From assembly GCF_027579695.1 (NCBI RefSeq), contig NC_083582.1, forward strand, positions 33,683,464-33,747,463: 64,000 bases of DNA. The letters are read 5' to 3'. Below the pieces are notes generated by a model. It ran no database searches. It was given only the letters and a program-made list of their open reading frames with translations, and was not told the origin of the DNA. Positions 24,001 through 34,043 of the stretch are shown one piece after another. Source of the stretch: Neoarius graeffei (taxonomy: Eukaryota > Chordata > Actinopteri > Siluriformes > Ariidae). Position numbers and translations under genes: made by a program. Each line of letters begins with the position of its first letter. Within the stretch, counting starts at the first letter, position 1.

Positions 24001-26891
24001 AGTATGGTTTTCTGGCCTTGACCCTTACGCACAGAGATTCTTCCAGATTCTCTGAATCTTTTGATGATATTATGCGCTGTAGATGATGATATGTTCAAAC
24101 TCTTTGCAATTTTACACTGTCAAACTCCTTTCTGATATTGCTCCACTATTTGTCGGCGCAGAATTAGGGGGATTGGTGATCCTCTTCCCATCTTTACTTC
24201 TGAGAGCTGCTGCCACTCCAAGATGCTCTTTTTATACCCAGTCATGTTAATGACCTATTGCCAATTGACCTAATGAGTTGCAATTTGGTCCTCCAGCTGT
24301 TCCTTTTTTGTACCTTTAACTTTTCCAGCCTCTTATTGCCCCTGTCCCAACTTTTTTGAGATGTGTTGCTGTCATGAAATTTCAAATGAGCCAAAATTTG
24401 GCATGAAATTTCAAAATGTCTCACTTTCTACATTTGATATGTTGTCTATGTTCTATTGTGAATACAATATCAGTTTTTGACATTTGTCAATTATTGCATT
24501 CCGTTTTTATTTACAATTTGCACTTTGTCCCAACTTTTTTGGAATCGGGGTTGTACAAGGTGACACTTTCGCTCCATTTCTGTTTAACATAGTTCTGGAT
24601 TATACGCTGAGGAAAGCTGTTGAAAGACGAGACTCTGAGCCAGAGTTTGGGTTCATGATTACCCAAAGGCATTCCTGGAGGCTTTCTGCACCATCTCTTA
24701 TAGACTTAGACTACATGGGTGACATCATGTTTTTATCAAATGATGTCTCATAAGCATAAAGACTATTGGAACGTATGGAAGAACAATGTAGCCACATTGG
24801 TCTTGTGCGTAATGTCACGAAGACTAAAGTCCTACACAGTAATATCCGTTTATAGTTACATTTAATGTTCTGGAATGTGACTGTATCACTGTAGTCCCTG
24901 TTATCACTTACGTTATAACAGCTAAAAAAGAATCGTTCTCTTACCAGGCTCTTTTTTCCCCTCTATTAAGACAAAAATGCAGCTTGTCTTATTACTGTAA
25001 AATGAGAAAGTTCAGCATGTTCCATCCAAAGACTTTCCCATGCCAGAAAACTGCAAGTGACTCCTTTACCTCTGACTTTGGAATATCCTTCCAAAAATGC
25101 GAACTAAACATCGCCTCACAGAAAATTTCACCATCGCTACATTTATAATTTGCTCATGTGGAGCACCCACCATACAAGTACTAGTCCTATAATGTAATAT
25201 AACAGTACTGTATTAGAGCAAGTGTGTTAATTTGAAAGATAGCTGGAACTGTTGTCAGGATCATGCTGTAATAGACAACTAATCAACACCTTCTAAAAAA
25301 TCAGAATTGAGAATTTAAGAGTGCTGTGGTATAAAATTAATAAGAAATACCATTTGGGACATTTTACTGTCATGAAAACAAAGCAGAATTTGCTGTATAA
25401 TGGGTCAAAAGTTCTTTTCATCTTTTAGGATTCCAGGGAGAAGGTACATGACCGGACCATTAATGTTCTGATAAGGAAAATGAAGGGCAATGTAGCCTGG
25501 CCTCGTCTCACTAAAGACACAGCAAAGGTACATTTCAGAATTTTTGCGATGATGTTTGGTGAGGCGGCACGGTGGTGTAGTGGTTAGCGCTGTCGCCTCA
25601 CAGCAAGAAGGTCCGGGTTCGAGCCCCGTGGCTGGCGAGGGCCTTTCTGTGCAGAGTTTGCATGTTCTCCCCGTGTCCGCGTGGGTTTCCTCCGGGTGCT
25701 CCGGTTTCCCCCACAGTCCAAAGATATGCAGGTTAGGTTAACTGGCGACTCTAAATTGACCGTAGGTGTGAATGTGAGTGTGAATGGTTGTCTGTGTCTG
25801 TGTGTCAGCCCTGTGATGACCTGGCGACTTGTCCAGGGTGTACCCCGCCTTTCGCCCGTAGTCAGCTGGGATAGGCTCCAGCTTGCCTGCGACCCTGTAG
25901 AACAGGATAAAGCGGCTAGAGATAATGAGAATGAGATGAGATGAGATGAGATGAGAGGAGATGTTTGGTGAAGAAGTGGCAAAATGTAGTAGTGGGTAGC
26001 ATCCAGAGACCTTGGTTTGATCATAACCTCTGGTTCTTGGCCACGCATGTTCGCAACGTGTCAACGTGGGTTTCTTCTGGGTTCTCAGGTTTCCTACCAC
26101 CACCCAAAAAATGCAAGGTAGATTGGCTATGCTAGATTGCCCCAAGTGTGAATATGAGTGTCGAGGGTATATTCCTGCATCACACCCAACATTTTTGGGA
26201 TTGCCTCATATCCATTACAACCCTGAAGGTGCTTAGGGAGGATGAATGAATGAGTGTAGTAAGTGTGTATTGGGTAGAAGTGATTTTCTGGTGGAAAAAA
26301 AACAAATAAAATGGATTGATGATACATTTTTATCTTTATATATTTGTGGTGCATTTTAACAACCAAAAAAAACCTAATGTACACATTTGTCCCCATTTAT
26401 GGCTGTCCTGATCCTCACAGCCAGCCTGGCTATCAGTAGACTTCGATAACTGGAGAGACTGGGAACATGAGGAGGAAGAGGGTCAAGCTGAGTTTGAACA
26501 GTACATGGATGTGAGTTCACATCCTCATCACTACTTCCACTTCAGATTTCTTTTTACAAGCTTAAATGTATTATTTTGGGAGACGTTTTATCTAAAGCAG
26601 TGTATAAGGATATAAGAATATAATCCAAAATACAAATTTTGCACAAAACAGCACACATGGTGTATGTCTTGAAAAAGTAAGAGTGCATTTAATCATGTAT
26701 TAATAATACACAATTTTTTTAAAAACATAGATGCTGTCTGATATGAAACAGAAAGGCGAGCCACCAAGTATGGATGACCTTGACCTTGATGTAAGTACTA
26801 TACATCCAAAGCACCAGTTTTAACATTTAATACATTTCTGGAGGTGATTATCCAAACAAAATATTTTAAAAATCCTCCACAGAGTGACTGA
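15099..26891 (+). CDS. ptges3l: ptges3l, p23-like co-chaperone family
   Basis: This is a homologue of PTGES3L, a relative of the Hsp90 co-chaperone p23. Coding exons: 15099-15127 (start exon, inferred), 15330-15443, 18485-18551, 25429-25527, 26421-26510, 26731-26790 and 26883-26891. All introns are GT-AG and phases join correctly, giving about 155 residues. Diagnostic text in order: [46 protein letters not shown], then an acidic tail [12 protein letters not shown]. The WPRLTK and WLSVDFDNW strings are the p23/CS-domain signature. A 3' UTR intron (26,911-26,998) and an AATAAA at 27,064 follow. Introns 2 and 3 (3.0 and 6.9 kb) are swollen by transposons. Exon 1 is the least certain part: it was chosen because ATG, donor and phase fit exon 2. 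Confidence 0.9.
15466..16391. mobile_element. Tc1-like relics in ptges3l intron 2
   Basis: A fragment starting CAGTGCTTTGCAGAAGTATT (15,466) is followed by a second, internally deleted Tc1 relic. The latter encodes transposase N-terminal text ([12 protein letters not shown], then [18 protein letters not shown], 15,945-16,080) and ends in a typical terminal repeat (GACAGGTGCTACTGTAAC ... GATCGGTGTA-like end at 16,391). The catalytic core is missing. A further decayed Tc1-type end lies at 18,000-18,380. Confidence 0.7.
16394..17996 (+). mobile_element. Tc1/mariner copy B, complete length
   Basis: TA-flanked (16392-16393, 17997-17998) 1603-bp element of the same family as copies A and C, with CAACCCCGATTCCAAAAAAG at both ends and about 210-bp inverted repeats holding inner and outer direct repeats. 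It lies in ptges3l intron 2, same strand as the gene. Confidence 0.93.
16754..17776 (+). pseudogene. Tc1 transposase copy B, two stops
   Basis: The frame has 341 codons from [12 protein letters not shown] to GDVSQW. Two in-frame stops break it: TGA near 16,791 (Arg codon in copy A) and TAG near 17,555 (Trp codon in copy A, within [10 protein letters not shown]). The DDE residues ([25 protein letters not shown]) are all present. The longest open stretch is 16,799-17,557. Confidence 0.9.
18552..19266. other. ptges3l intron 3, first part, no feature seen
   Basis: This AT-rich intronic stretch directly follows the donor at 18,552. I see no gene, repeat end or conserved motif in it. Confidence 0.6.
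19267..19567. mobile_element. Tc1-like relic with (GTTT)n
   Basis: It begins GTGCCAGTCAAAAGTTTGG, a fish Tc1 terminal sequence also seen at 7352 and 59,088. A (GTTT)n microsatellite of about nine units fills 19,307-19,343. The relic is truncated where Tc1 copy C starts. Confidence 0.6.
20347..23712 (+). mobile_element. Rex3 LINE (RTE clade), nearly full length
   Basis: The 3366-bp element ends in (AGACG)n and has a perfect target duplication ACTTCAAATTTTG at 20334-20346 and 23713-23725. It contains the sequence TGGCAGACTGGGGTGGTGGT and the complement of a CAGGGC-ACCCTTTGTCACCG site. These match, as I recall them, the primer sites conventionally used to amplify Rex3 RT from fish. Upstream of the coding part (20,347-20,780) the sequence is GC-rich leader. 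Confidence 0.88.
20760..23651 (+). pseudogene. Rex3 endonuclease-reverse transcriptase, two frameshifts
   Basis: APE endonuclease: GTWNVTSLR near 20,790, [29 protein letters not shown] and [10 protein letters not shown]. Reverse transcriptase: [59 protein letters not shown] and [13 protein letters not shown]. The C-terminal region ends LGFHA. Frames shift near 20,815 (N-terminal end) and near 22,630 (a base missing just after FDRVP). The frames 20,794-22,686 and 22,566-23,651 are otherwise open, so this copy is young. The protein nicks target DNA and copies element RNA. Confidence 0.88.
24556..24840 (+). pseudogene. LINE reverse transcriptase fragment
   Basis: The text [21 protein letters not shown], then [16 protein letters not shown] and LLERMEEQ, matches the RT palm and catalytic turn of a fish LINE. 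Relatives read DLDFADDI where this copy has DLDYMGDI, so a catalytic Asp is lost. It has several stops after 24,750. The clade is not resolved. It lies in ptges3l intron 3 beside Tc1 copy C. Confidence 0.6.
24850..25345 (+). repeat. Unnamed dispersed repeat, copy 1
   Basis: This shares ordered blocks with 27,635-28,030: ACATTTAAT-TT-TGGAA, ATTAAGA-AAAA-GCAGCTTGTC, TCTGACT, TTCCAAAAATG-GAA, CCACCATACAA and a final AATCAGA-TTGAGAATT ... AGTGCTGTGGTATAA. It is non-coding, a probable MITE. Ends are not clear. Confidence 0.6.
25563..25959 (+). mobile_element. tRNA-derived SINE copy 3
   Basis: Target duplication GATGTTTGGTGA (25551-25562, 25960-25971). It lies in ptges3l intron 4 just after the donor at 25,528. 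A and B boxes are intact and the 3' end is an extended (ATGAG)n. Confidence 0.93.
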
Positions 26892-27063
26892 GTGACTCCG
26901 TCTTCCCAAGGTAACTCTTTACTCAGACAAAATCTCAAAATCTTCTTTCTGTCTAATATATATTTTTTAAATGTATATATTCTTTTTCCTCCTTACAGAT
27001 TGTTGTTCATTCTTCCCAAGGCCCTGGAAAATAGCTCATTGAAATTACCTGCACTATGTAAGG

Positions 27064-27069
27064 AATAAA
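27064..27069 (+). terminator. ptges3l: ptges3l polyadenylation signal
   Basis: AATAAA lies in the last, non-coding exon (starts 26,999), about 170 bases after the stop codon in genomic distance. A (TAA)n run follows within 30 bases. Confidence 0.6.
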
Positions 27070-27089
27070 ACACTTAAGAGAGGTGCTGT

Positions 27090-27091
<2 letters not shown>

Positions 27092-27136
<45 letters not shown>
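27092..27136. repeat. (TAA)n microsatellite
   Basis: An ATAATA run is the landing site of SINE copy 4; the duplicated bases AATAATAAAG come from it. Confidence 0.9.
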
Positions 27137-27137
27137 G

Positions 27138-27500
27138 GGCGGCACGGTGGTGTAGTGGTTAGCGCTGTCGCCTCACAGCAAGAAGGTCCTGGGTTTGAGC
27201 CCCGGGGCCGGCGAGGGCCTTTCTGTGTGGAGTTTGCATGTTCTCCCCGTGTCCGCGTGGGTTTCCTCTGGGTGCTCCGGTTTCCCCCACAGTCCAAAGA
27301 CATGCAGGTTAGGTTAACTGGTGACTCTAAATTGACCGTGAGTGTGAATGGTTGTCTGTGTCTATGTGTCAGCCCTGTGATGACCTGGCGACTTGTCCAG
27401 GGTGTACCCCGCCTTTCGCCTGTAGTCAGCTGGGATAGGCTCCAGCTTGCCTGCGACCCTGAAGAACAGGATAAAGCGGCTAGAGATAATGAGATGAGAT
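27138..27500 (+). mobile_element. tRNA-derived SINE copy 4
   Basis: Target duplication AATAATAAAG (27128-27137, 27501-27510). A small internal deletion removes part of the GTAGGTGTGAATGTGAG stretch. Confidence 0.92.
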
Positions 27501-27634
27501 AATAATAAAGAAATAACATTGTGTTCAAATTACCACCCCAAAGTTGATTCTTTTTCCAATAATAGCATGTCACAAAGTGTTTTATTTCTTTTCTACCACA
27601 GCAATTCGCCAATACACATTAATTTTATCTATTT

Positions 27635-28030
27635 GTTGTTACATTTAATATTGTGGAACATCTGTGAAACAAGTAAACGGCCATTCCCTCTCTTTACCAG
27701 CATCTCATTATTTTGTCTCTTGAGGTTATTAAGATAAAAACGCAGCTTGTCATGTTACCAAAAAAACACAACGCACAAAGTCTTACATCCTTCATCCTTC
27801 CTGTGGTGTCACACTTCATGTGACAACTTTTTCTCTGACTGTTACATAACCCTGACATTTGAGACTGCTTCCAAAAATGTGAAATTACATACATTTTTAA
27901 TCTGGAAAGTCCACCATACAATTCCCAGTGTATGTTTTTTACTATAGAAGCTATAATATATTAGAATAACTGCATTAATATAAACCAATCAGATTTGAGA
28001 ATTAATCAGTGCTGTGGTATAATTGTTATT
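27635..28030 (+). repeat. Unnamed dispersed repeat, copy 2
   Basis: Second copy of the repeat at 24,850-25,345, same orientation. It ends AATCAGATTTGAGAATTAATC followed by AGTGCTGTGGTATAA. No coding content. From 28,030 to 28,564 I see only AT-rich sequence. Confidence 0.6.
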
Positions 28031-28797
28031 AAAATTATTTTAGTTAATATTAACTAATCACAGTTGTTCATATCTAGCCATTTTTGTTATGTATAAGTTA
28101 TGTTTGGTTTTTTTCGATGACAATGTTTTGTAAAGACATTCAACACCGATTTGTATAATAAATTTCTCGAAAAAAAAGTTGTTCGTAAATATTCTCCACT
28201 TTGCTTAAATGTCATTTTTATTAGAATTAAATCATTAATAATGTTCTTGAGGTATGATGTTTATATGTTTATACTTTGCTTATAGGAAGCCTAGGGTATA
28301 AATTAATTTATTTCCAACATTATCAGAACATCCTTCTACTTTGCTGTTGTGATTTGTTGCTTGCAGAATCATAGGGAAAATACTTTTTACACAGATTTTC
28401 CTGCTGTTGCCCTATTTGCAAAAAAAAAAAAAAAGCAATAATGGCTTTCCAACATGCAATGTCATGAATTTTAGACAATACTTTCAGCCTATTGGAAAAA
28501 TGTTTAGTTTTAGGCAAAACTTTTGGTAACAATTTAGAGCAATTTTGTCATGTTTTCTAAAATACAGTTCTAGAAAAAAATAAGCGACCACTTCAGTTTT
28601 TTTTTCTTAAATCAGCATCTCTGTGTATGCCAGCCATTTCATTCTAGTGTCTGTGCTGGAATTCCAACACAAGCACACCTCATTTTACTTAATGAGGTAC
28701 TGATTAGGTGATCACCTGAACCAAATCTTATTTAAAGAGGAAAAGTGTATAAAAACCACTGCTGTGGTCATCACTATCCTCTTGCAATAAGACCAGT

Positions 28798-29390
28798 TTG
28801 GATGGCAAAAACAGTGCTAGTAGTATCTTAAATTTAATTGGAAAACAAAAGTATCGATCCATGATGCCAAAAGAATTAAAAAGAAAAGTTTTGAATAAGA
28901 GAAAGAAGGGTTCAGTTCTGGCTTTATTGGCAGAGGGATACAGTGAGTGTCATGTTGCTTCCATCTTCAAAATTTCAAAGATGACAGTTCATTAGAACAA
29001 TGTCAAGCAGCAGACTTTGGAGACAACAAAGTTACAGACTGTCAAAGGGCAAAAATTACTCTCCACTGACCAAGATGGTTGTCAACTCCTTCGAATGTCA
29101 CTCAACAACTGTAGGATAACATCAAGTGACCTACAAAAAGAATGGCAAATGGCAGCTGGGGTTAAGTGCACAGCATGAACGGTTTGAAACAGGTTCCCTT
29201 GGGTGGGGTTGAAGTCATGCAAATCTAGAAAAAAGCCCTTCATCAATGAGAAGCAAAGAAGAGCCAGTCTGAGGTTTGCTAAAAACCATAAGAATTGGAC
29301 CATAGAGGACTGGAGTAAGTTCATCTCTGATGAGTCCAATTTTCAGCTTTTCCCATCACCTAGTCGTCTAATGGTTAGACAGAGACCAGG
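28798..29390 (+). pseudogene. Tc1 transposase copy D, N-terminal half
   Basis: Decayed frame with several stops. Text includes MMPKELKRKVLNKRKKGS, FKISKMTVH and KNWTIEDWSKFISDESNFQLF. The latter carries the first catalytic Asp. The remaining half is at 46,634-47,140. Confidence 0.75.
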
Positions 29391-29576
29391 TTTGTAGTAC
29401 TCGAGTCCAGGACTCGGTCTTGAGTCCAACTTGTGCCCTAATTTTAAGGACTCGTGACTTGACTTGGACTCGAGCACTGATGACTCAGACTTGGACTCAG
29501 ACTCGTGTTAATTGCATTAGGACTCGTAAATTGGAGATGAGAACTATGATTTTTTCTTTATTTTTTGTAACATGCC

Positions 29577-29893
29577 TGTAATGACTTCCCTAATATAGTG
29601 GACACTGGAACAGGCAGGCAGGATCAAGGTCACTTTCGTTTTTATTTTTATAACTCTGAGTTAAACATACTAAACACGCTTTTCAGCAGTTTCACAATAA
29701 TAAGCTGTGTGCCACTGCATGGATGTGACATCAGTCAGGGGAAGAGGTCCTCACACTCTGCTGCTCTCCCCTTTTAATTTGCTCTTTCTCACTGCACACA
29801 AACACACACAGACTGCTTCCACTTTGCCACTCACCTTCCCTGGCCTCGGTCTCCATTCACAAACCGGCACTTGACCACACCCCCGCTGCCACA
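29577..29893 (-). repeat. 3' LTR of older Gmr1-like element
   Basis: 317 bp, starts TGTAATGACTTCCC and ends CCGCTGCCACA. It pairs with 43194-43528. Confidence 0.88.
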
Positions 29894-31919
29894 TACCCCC
29901 ACTGCCCAACCGTCCGGCCTATAGCTGACTCCCCCCGTGGACCACTTTGAACTTAAAAGGCTGCAGAGCCAGATACCAATGGGTAATCCAGGCATTGGCA
30001 TCCTTTATGCAGTGAAGCCACTGGAGCAGGGTGTGATCTGAACAGAGGGTGAAAGGGCATCCCAGCAGGTAATAATGGAAGGTGAGGACTGCCCACTTGA
30101 TGGCCAAGCACTCCTTCTCAATGGTGCTGTACTTCATCTCCCACATGGAAGGCTTGCGGCTGATGTACAGCATGGGGCGCTCCTCCCCCTCCACCATTTG
30201 GGACAAAATGGCCCCTAGCCCTCTGTCCAACACATCGGTCTGCAACACAAAAGGGAGAGAGAAGTCAGGGGAGTATAAAAGTGGCCCCCCACACAGTACA
30301 GCTTTTACCTGGTTAAAGGCATTACTCTGTCCATTGGACTGGATCTGGCGCTCCCTTTTTAGTGAGGTCAGTCAGCAGGCTGGTGATGTCCAAAAAATTA
30401 GGCACAAATTGCCTATAATAGCCCGCCAGCCCCAGGAATTGCCTCACCCCCTTTTTGGTCTTAGGTCTTGGGCAGGCCGCAATTGCTGCAGTCTTATCAA
30501 TTTGGGGCCGCACCTGCCCATAACCCAAGTGGAAGCTCAGATACCATACTTCCACCTGCCCAATTGCACACTTCTTTGGGTTTGCTGTGAGTCCAGCACA
30601 CCTCAGTGACTTCAGGACCACTCTGAGATGTTGTAGATGCCACTCCCAATCATTACTATAAAGGATTATATCATCCAAGTAGGCCGCCACATATGCATTG
30701 TGGGGATGGAGAATTCGGTCCATGAGATGCTGAAATGTCACAGGGGCCCCAAACAACCCGAAAGGAAGGGTGATAAATTGATGTCAACCAAATGGAGTGG
30801 AAAAGGCCATTTTTTCCCAGGATAATGGAGTCAAGGGAATCGGCCAATGAGATTTGATCCCGAGATTTGGCCCGATGAGATCCATGCCAATTTTTTAGAA
30901 GGGGATCTCGATCAATGGGAGGGGGCGCAATGGCGCTTTTGGTGTGACCACTGAATTCACCAGCTGGCATTCGCGACATACCGCACACCATCTGCAGACA
31001 TTGGCACAAATCTCTGGCCAATAGAAATGGGCCATGAGATGATTCAGTGTTTCATCATGCCCCAAATGCCCAGCCATAGGATTATGATGAGCCACATGTA
31101 ATAAAAGTTTCCTACGGCTCTTCGGGACCAACAACTGTCATCTTTTCTTTTGTTTGAGTGTCCTGTGTCACTCTATACAACCTATCCTTAAAAATAGAAA
31201 TATACAGGAAGGAAAGTGCAATTTTAGGCTGGAGGATTTGACCATCAATTAATTTCACTTGGTCAAAGGCGTGTCTCAAAGACTTGTCACATGCCTGCTC
31301 CAATGGGAAATCCCCTAAGGGATTCCCCAGAGAGGGAGGAGGGCTCTCCTCACTCTCTGTGTCATCATGACACAGAGCTGATGCAGACATGCCCAAGACC
31401 GCCTCCCCAGCCAATGTTGCAGCGGGATTCCCCCATGACATGCTACTGCAGGACCCACCCACAACTATCTGTTTCATTAATATTTTTAATCCCCAGCCAA
31501 TCAGTTCCCAAGATCAACGGATGGGTGAGGCTTGGACTAACCGCCGCCTCTACATTATGCTTTTCTCCCTGGAAATTAATAGTGATGGGCATTAGCAGAT
31601 GTTTGTGCATATCACCGTACACACACTTAATCTTCACCAAACATGCATTCCCCAGTGCCCTGTACTGAATCAGGCTTTGATGAATGGAGGTCTGATTACA
31701 ACCCAAATCCACCAATGCCTGATGTGTACACCCTTGAATACTCACTGGTATGCAATACATTCCAGCTTGATCGGAGCTTGATTCCAGCTTGATAGACATT
31801 TTTTCCTCCCTATAAGTGGGGGGGACCGAACGAGGTGAATTTAAATCTGGGTGAGACGAATCCCACCCGTCCCACCCTCTATCTGCACCCGTGATTATGA
31901 TGCCAATGACAATACTTAC

Positions 31920-32135
31920 CTCAACATGCTTGCGGAGATTAGATGTCGAATTTTTGTATGCTGCAATGGTTGTCTTCTTGGGCACACATAATCTGCATTG
32001 CATAATGAAACTGTCACCCCTTTTCTCTATGAAGCTGAAGTGATCACGTATGTAGGGCCAGGGGTGCACTTCATTACTGGAAGAAATTGTGTTTTCTGCA
32101 GGGTCGTCCACCACAGGTTCCTCGGTCTCCTCCAT
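31920..32135 (-). pseudogene. BED zinc-finger exon of hAT transposase
   Basis: Starts MEETEEPVVDDPAENT and contains FIMQCRLCVPKKT with AAYKNSTSNLRKHVE, the C-x2-C...H zinc-binding pattern of BED fingers. It ends at a good donor (GAG|GTAAG). A homologous exon of a second hAT lies at 60,030-60,158. BED fingers bind DNA in hAT transposases and in host ZBED genes; the context here is a transposon. Confidence 0.75.
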
Positions 32136-32261
32136 GTCCGCAGGGGTGCTTTATCAACACCCGTGGCCCAGGGGCTAGGCCCCTCATAGGCTACCTGTCA
32201 ACCCTACCCTTACCGTTGGCCAGGAAAACACTCTTATTTTATTTGCAATACGTGTCAAGCA

Positions 32262-32632
32262 GGGCGGCACGGTGGTGTAGTGGTTAGCGCTGTCGCCTCA
32301 CAGCAAGAAGGTCCTGGGTTCGAGCCCCGGGGCCGGCGAGGGCCTTTCTGTGTGGAGTTTGCATGTTCTCCTCGTGTCCGCGTGGGTTTCCTCCGGGTGC
32401 TCCGGTTTCCCCCACAGTCCAAAGACATGCAGGTTAGGTTAACTGGTGACTCTAAATTGACCGTAGGTGTGAATGTGAGTGTGAATGGTTGTCTATGTGT
32501 CAGCCCTGTGATGACCTGGCGACTTGTCCAGGGTGTACCCCACCTTTCGCCCGTAGTCAGCTGGGATAGGCTCCAGCTTGCCTGCGACCCTGTAGAAGGA
32601 TAAAGCGGCTAGAGATAATGAGATGAGATGAG
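32262..32632 (+). mobile_element. tRNA-derived SINE copy 5
   Basis: Target duplication ACGTGTCAAGCA (32250-32261, 32633-32644). It is inserted in the BED-type hAT. Confidence 0.93.
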
Positions 32633-33002
32633 ACGTGTCAAGCATTTACAGTGTAAGTGCGTAATTAGCCTAGAAGTCTACGATAGGTTACGTTTGGCTC
32701 AGTGTAGCTGCGCAAGGCCCACGCTCACATCGCTCAACACTCCCTCCCACAGAGGGAGAGAAGAACGCGCGCATTATCATTACAGAGCCGGTTCTGATTA
32801 TTACCACGGACAGGATAGTGATACTGCGTAACTTTCACGCAGGGGCATGGCCAGAGATAACCACACAAGCGCGCATGCGCTAATGTAGACCTATGTGTTG
32901 TAAACATAAAACACACACACCTACAGACAAGTCCTTTTAAAAAATAAAATACATAAAAATAGCTCGGCAGCATGAAAACAAACATTCACTGCAAGACAAG
33001 GT

Positions 33003-34043
33003 GCCCTAGAATCGCCATCAGTTTTTAATATCTATATGGACTTTGTTGTCAGGATTGCACAGCATGAGATATCAAAACTGTACCCAGATACAGGCTTCAA
33101 GTTCAGATATTGCATTCCAAATGAGGTATCCACAAGAGAAATGCGTATGAAAGCACGAGCATCAGGAGAGGGTTGCATAACAGAGATTCTATACGCAGAT
33201 GATCAGGCCATACTCGCTGGATCCATCGAGGAGCTTCAGAATATTCTTCAGTTGTATGATAAGACCTACACCCGCTTTGGTTTACAAATATCATATGTCA
33301 AAACAGAAACAATGGCTTTTAACGTCAATGAGGATATCAAATGTAAACCAAGTATCATTTCCCTTGGCGGCACTAATATTAAAAACGTCCGCACCTTTAA
33401 ATATCTTGGTTATAATGTCAGCAACTGTGATGAATCCTCACACTTCCTGCATGCTAGGATAAGTGCTGCATTCATGAAATGGAATGAACTGAAACACGTT
33501 CTAACCGACCACCGAATACTACTAAAAACCCGTATAAAGTTCCTAGTGGCATGCGTTCGATCTCGCCTCCTGTACAGCACACAGGCATGGCAACTATCAT
33601 CCAGTGAAATTCACAAAATTGAGGTAGTGTGGCACGGCTTCCTAAGGAAAATGATTAAAGGTGGATATAAACGAAAGAATGCCCCAGACCAAAAGAACAC
33701 TAAAAATGAAGATATAGACTGGAGCTACAAGATGTCCAATGCTGACCTCCGGAAACTGACAGGAACCCAGGATATAAAACTATCCTGCTATGTACAACAA
33801 CTAAAATATATTGCTCACGTTTGCCGGATGGGCAATAACCAAGTGCAAAAGCAGCTCCTGTTTGACAAAAATGGTTACAAATGGACGAAATGGGAAAATC
33901 TGCTGGGCATAGACACCCAACAGATAAGACGTATGATGATGGACAAATCAAACTTTGAGCAACTGCTGCAACTGCTGCAGCAGAAGCACCCCTAGAGAGT
34001 TTAACTTTTGACAGGGGAACATGATGATGATGATGATGATGAA
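33003..34043 (+). mobile_element. 5'-truncated LINE ending in (ATG)n
   Basis: The open frame 33,036-33,995 encodes the RT C-terminal half: ILYADDQAILAGS catalytic turn, GLQISYVKTETMAFN and FKYLGYNVS, followed by the thumb and a C-terminal stretch ending LLQLLQQKHP. It is open for 319 codons, so this copy is young. The 3' end is (ATG)n at 34,019-34,041. Possible target duplication AAGGT. RTE-like by its simple tail, but the clade is uncertain. Confidence 0.75.

Larger units (their letters stand above)
19790..24191 (-). pseudogene. Tc1 transposase copy C, split by Rex3
   Basis: The N-terminal part starts at 24,191 and runs through [14 protein letters not shown] to [10 protein letters not shown] (about 23,713). 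The C-terminal part is 20,346-19,790 ([18 protein letters not shown] ... [19 protein letters not shown] ... GDVSQW). A stop near 24,119 replaces the Arg codon after GV. Apart from that and the Rex3 insertion the frame is open. Confidence 0.9.
19570..24553 (-). mobile_element. Tc1/mariner copy C, split by Rex3
   Basis: Minus-strand copy of the same family as A and B. TA lies at 19568-19569 and 24554-24555, with CAACCCCGATTCC ends on both sides. A 3366-bp Rex3 LINE is inserted in the transposase with a 13-bp target duplication. Without it the element is about 1.6 kb. Confidence 0.92.
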
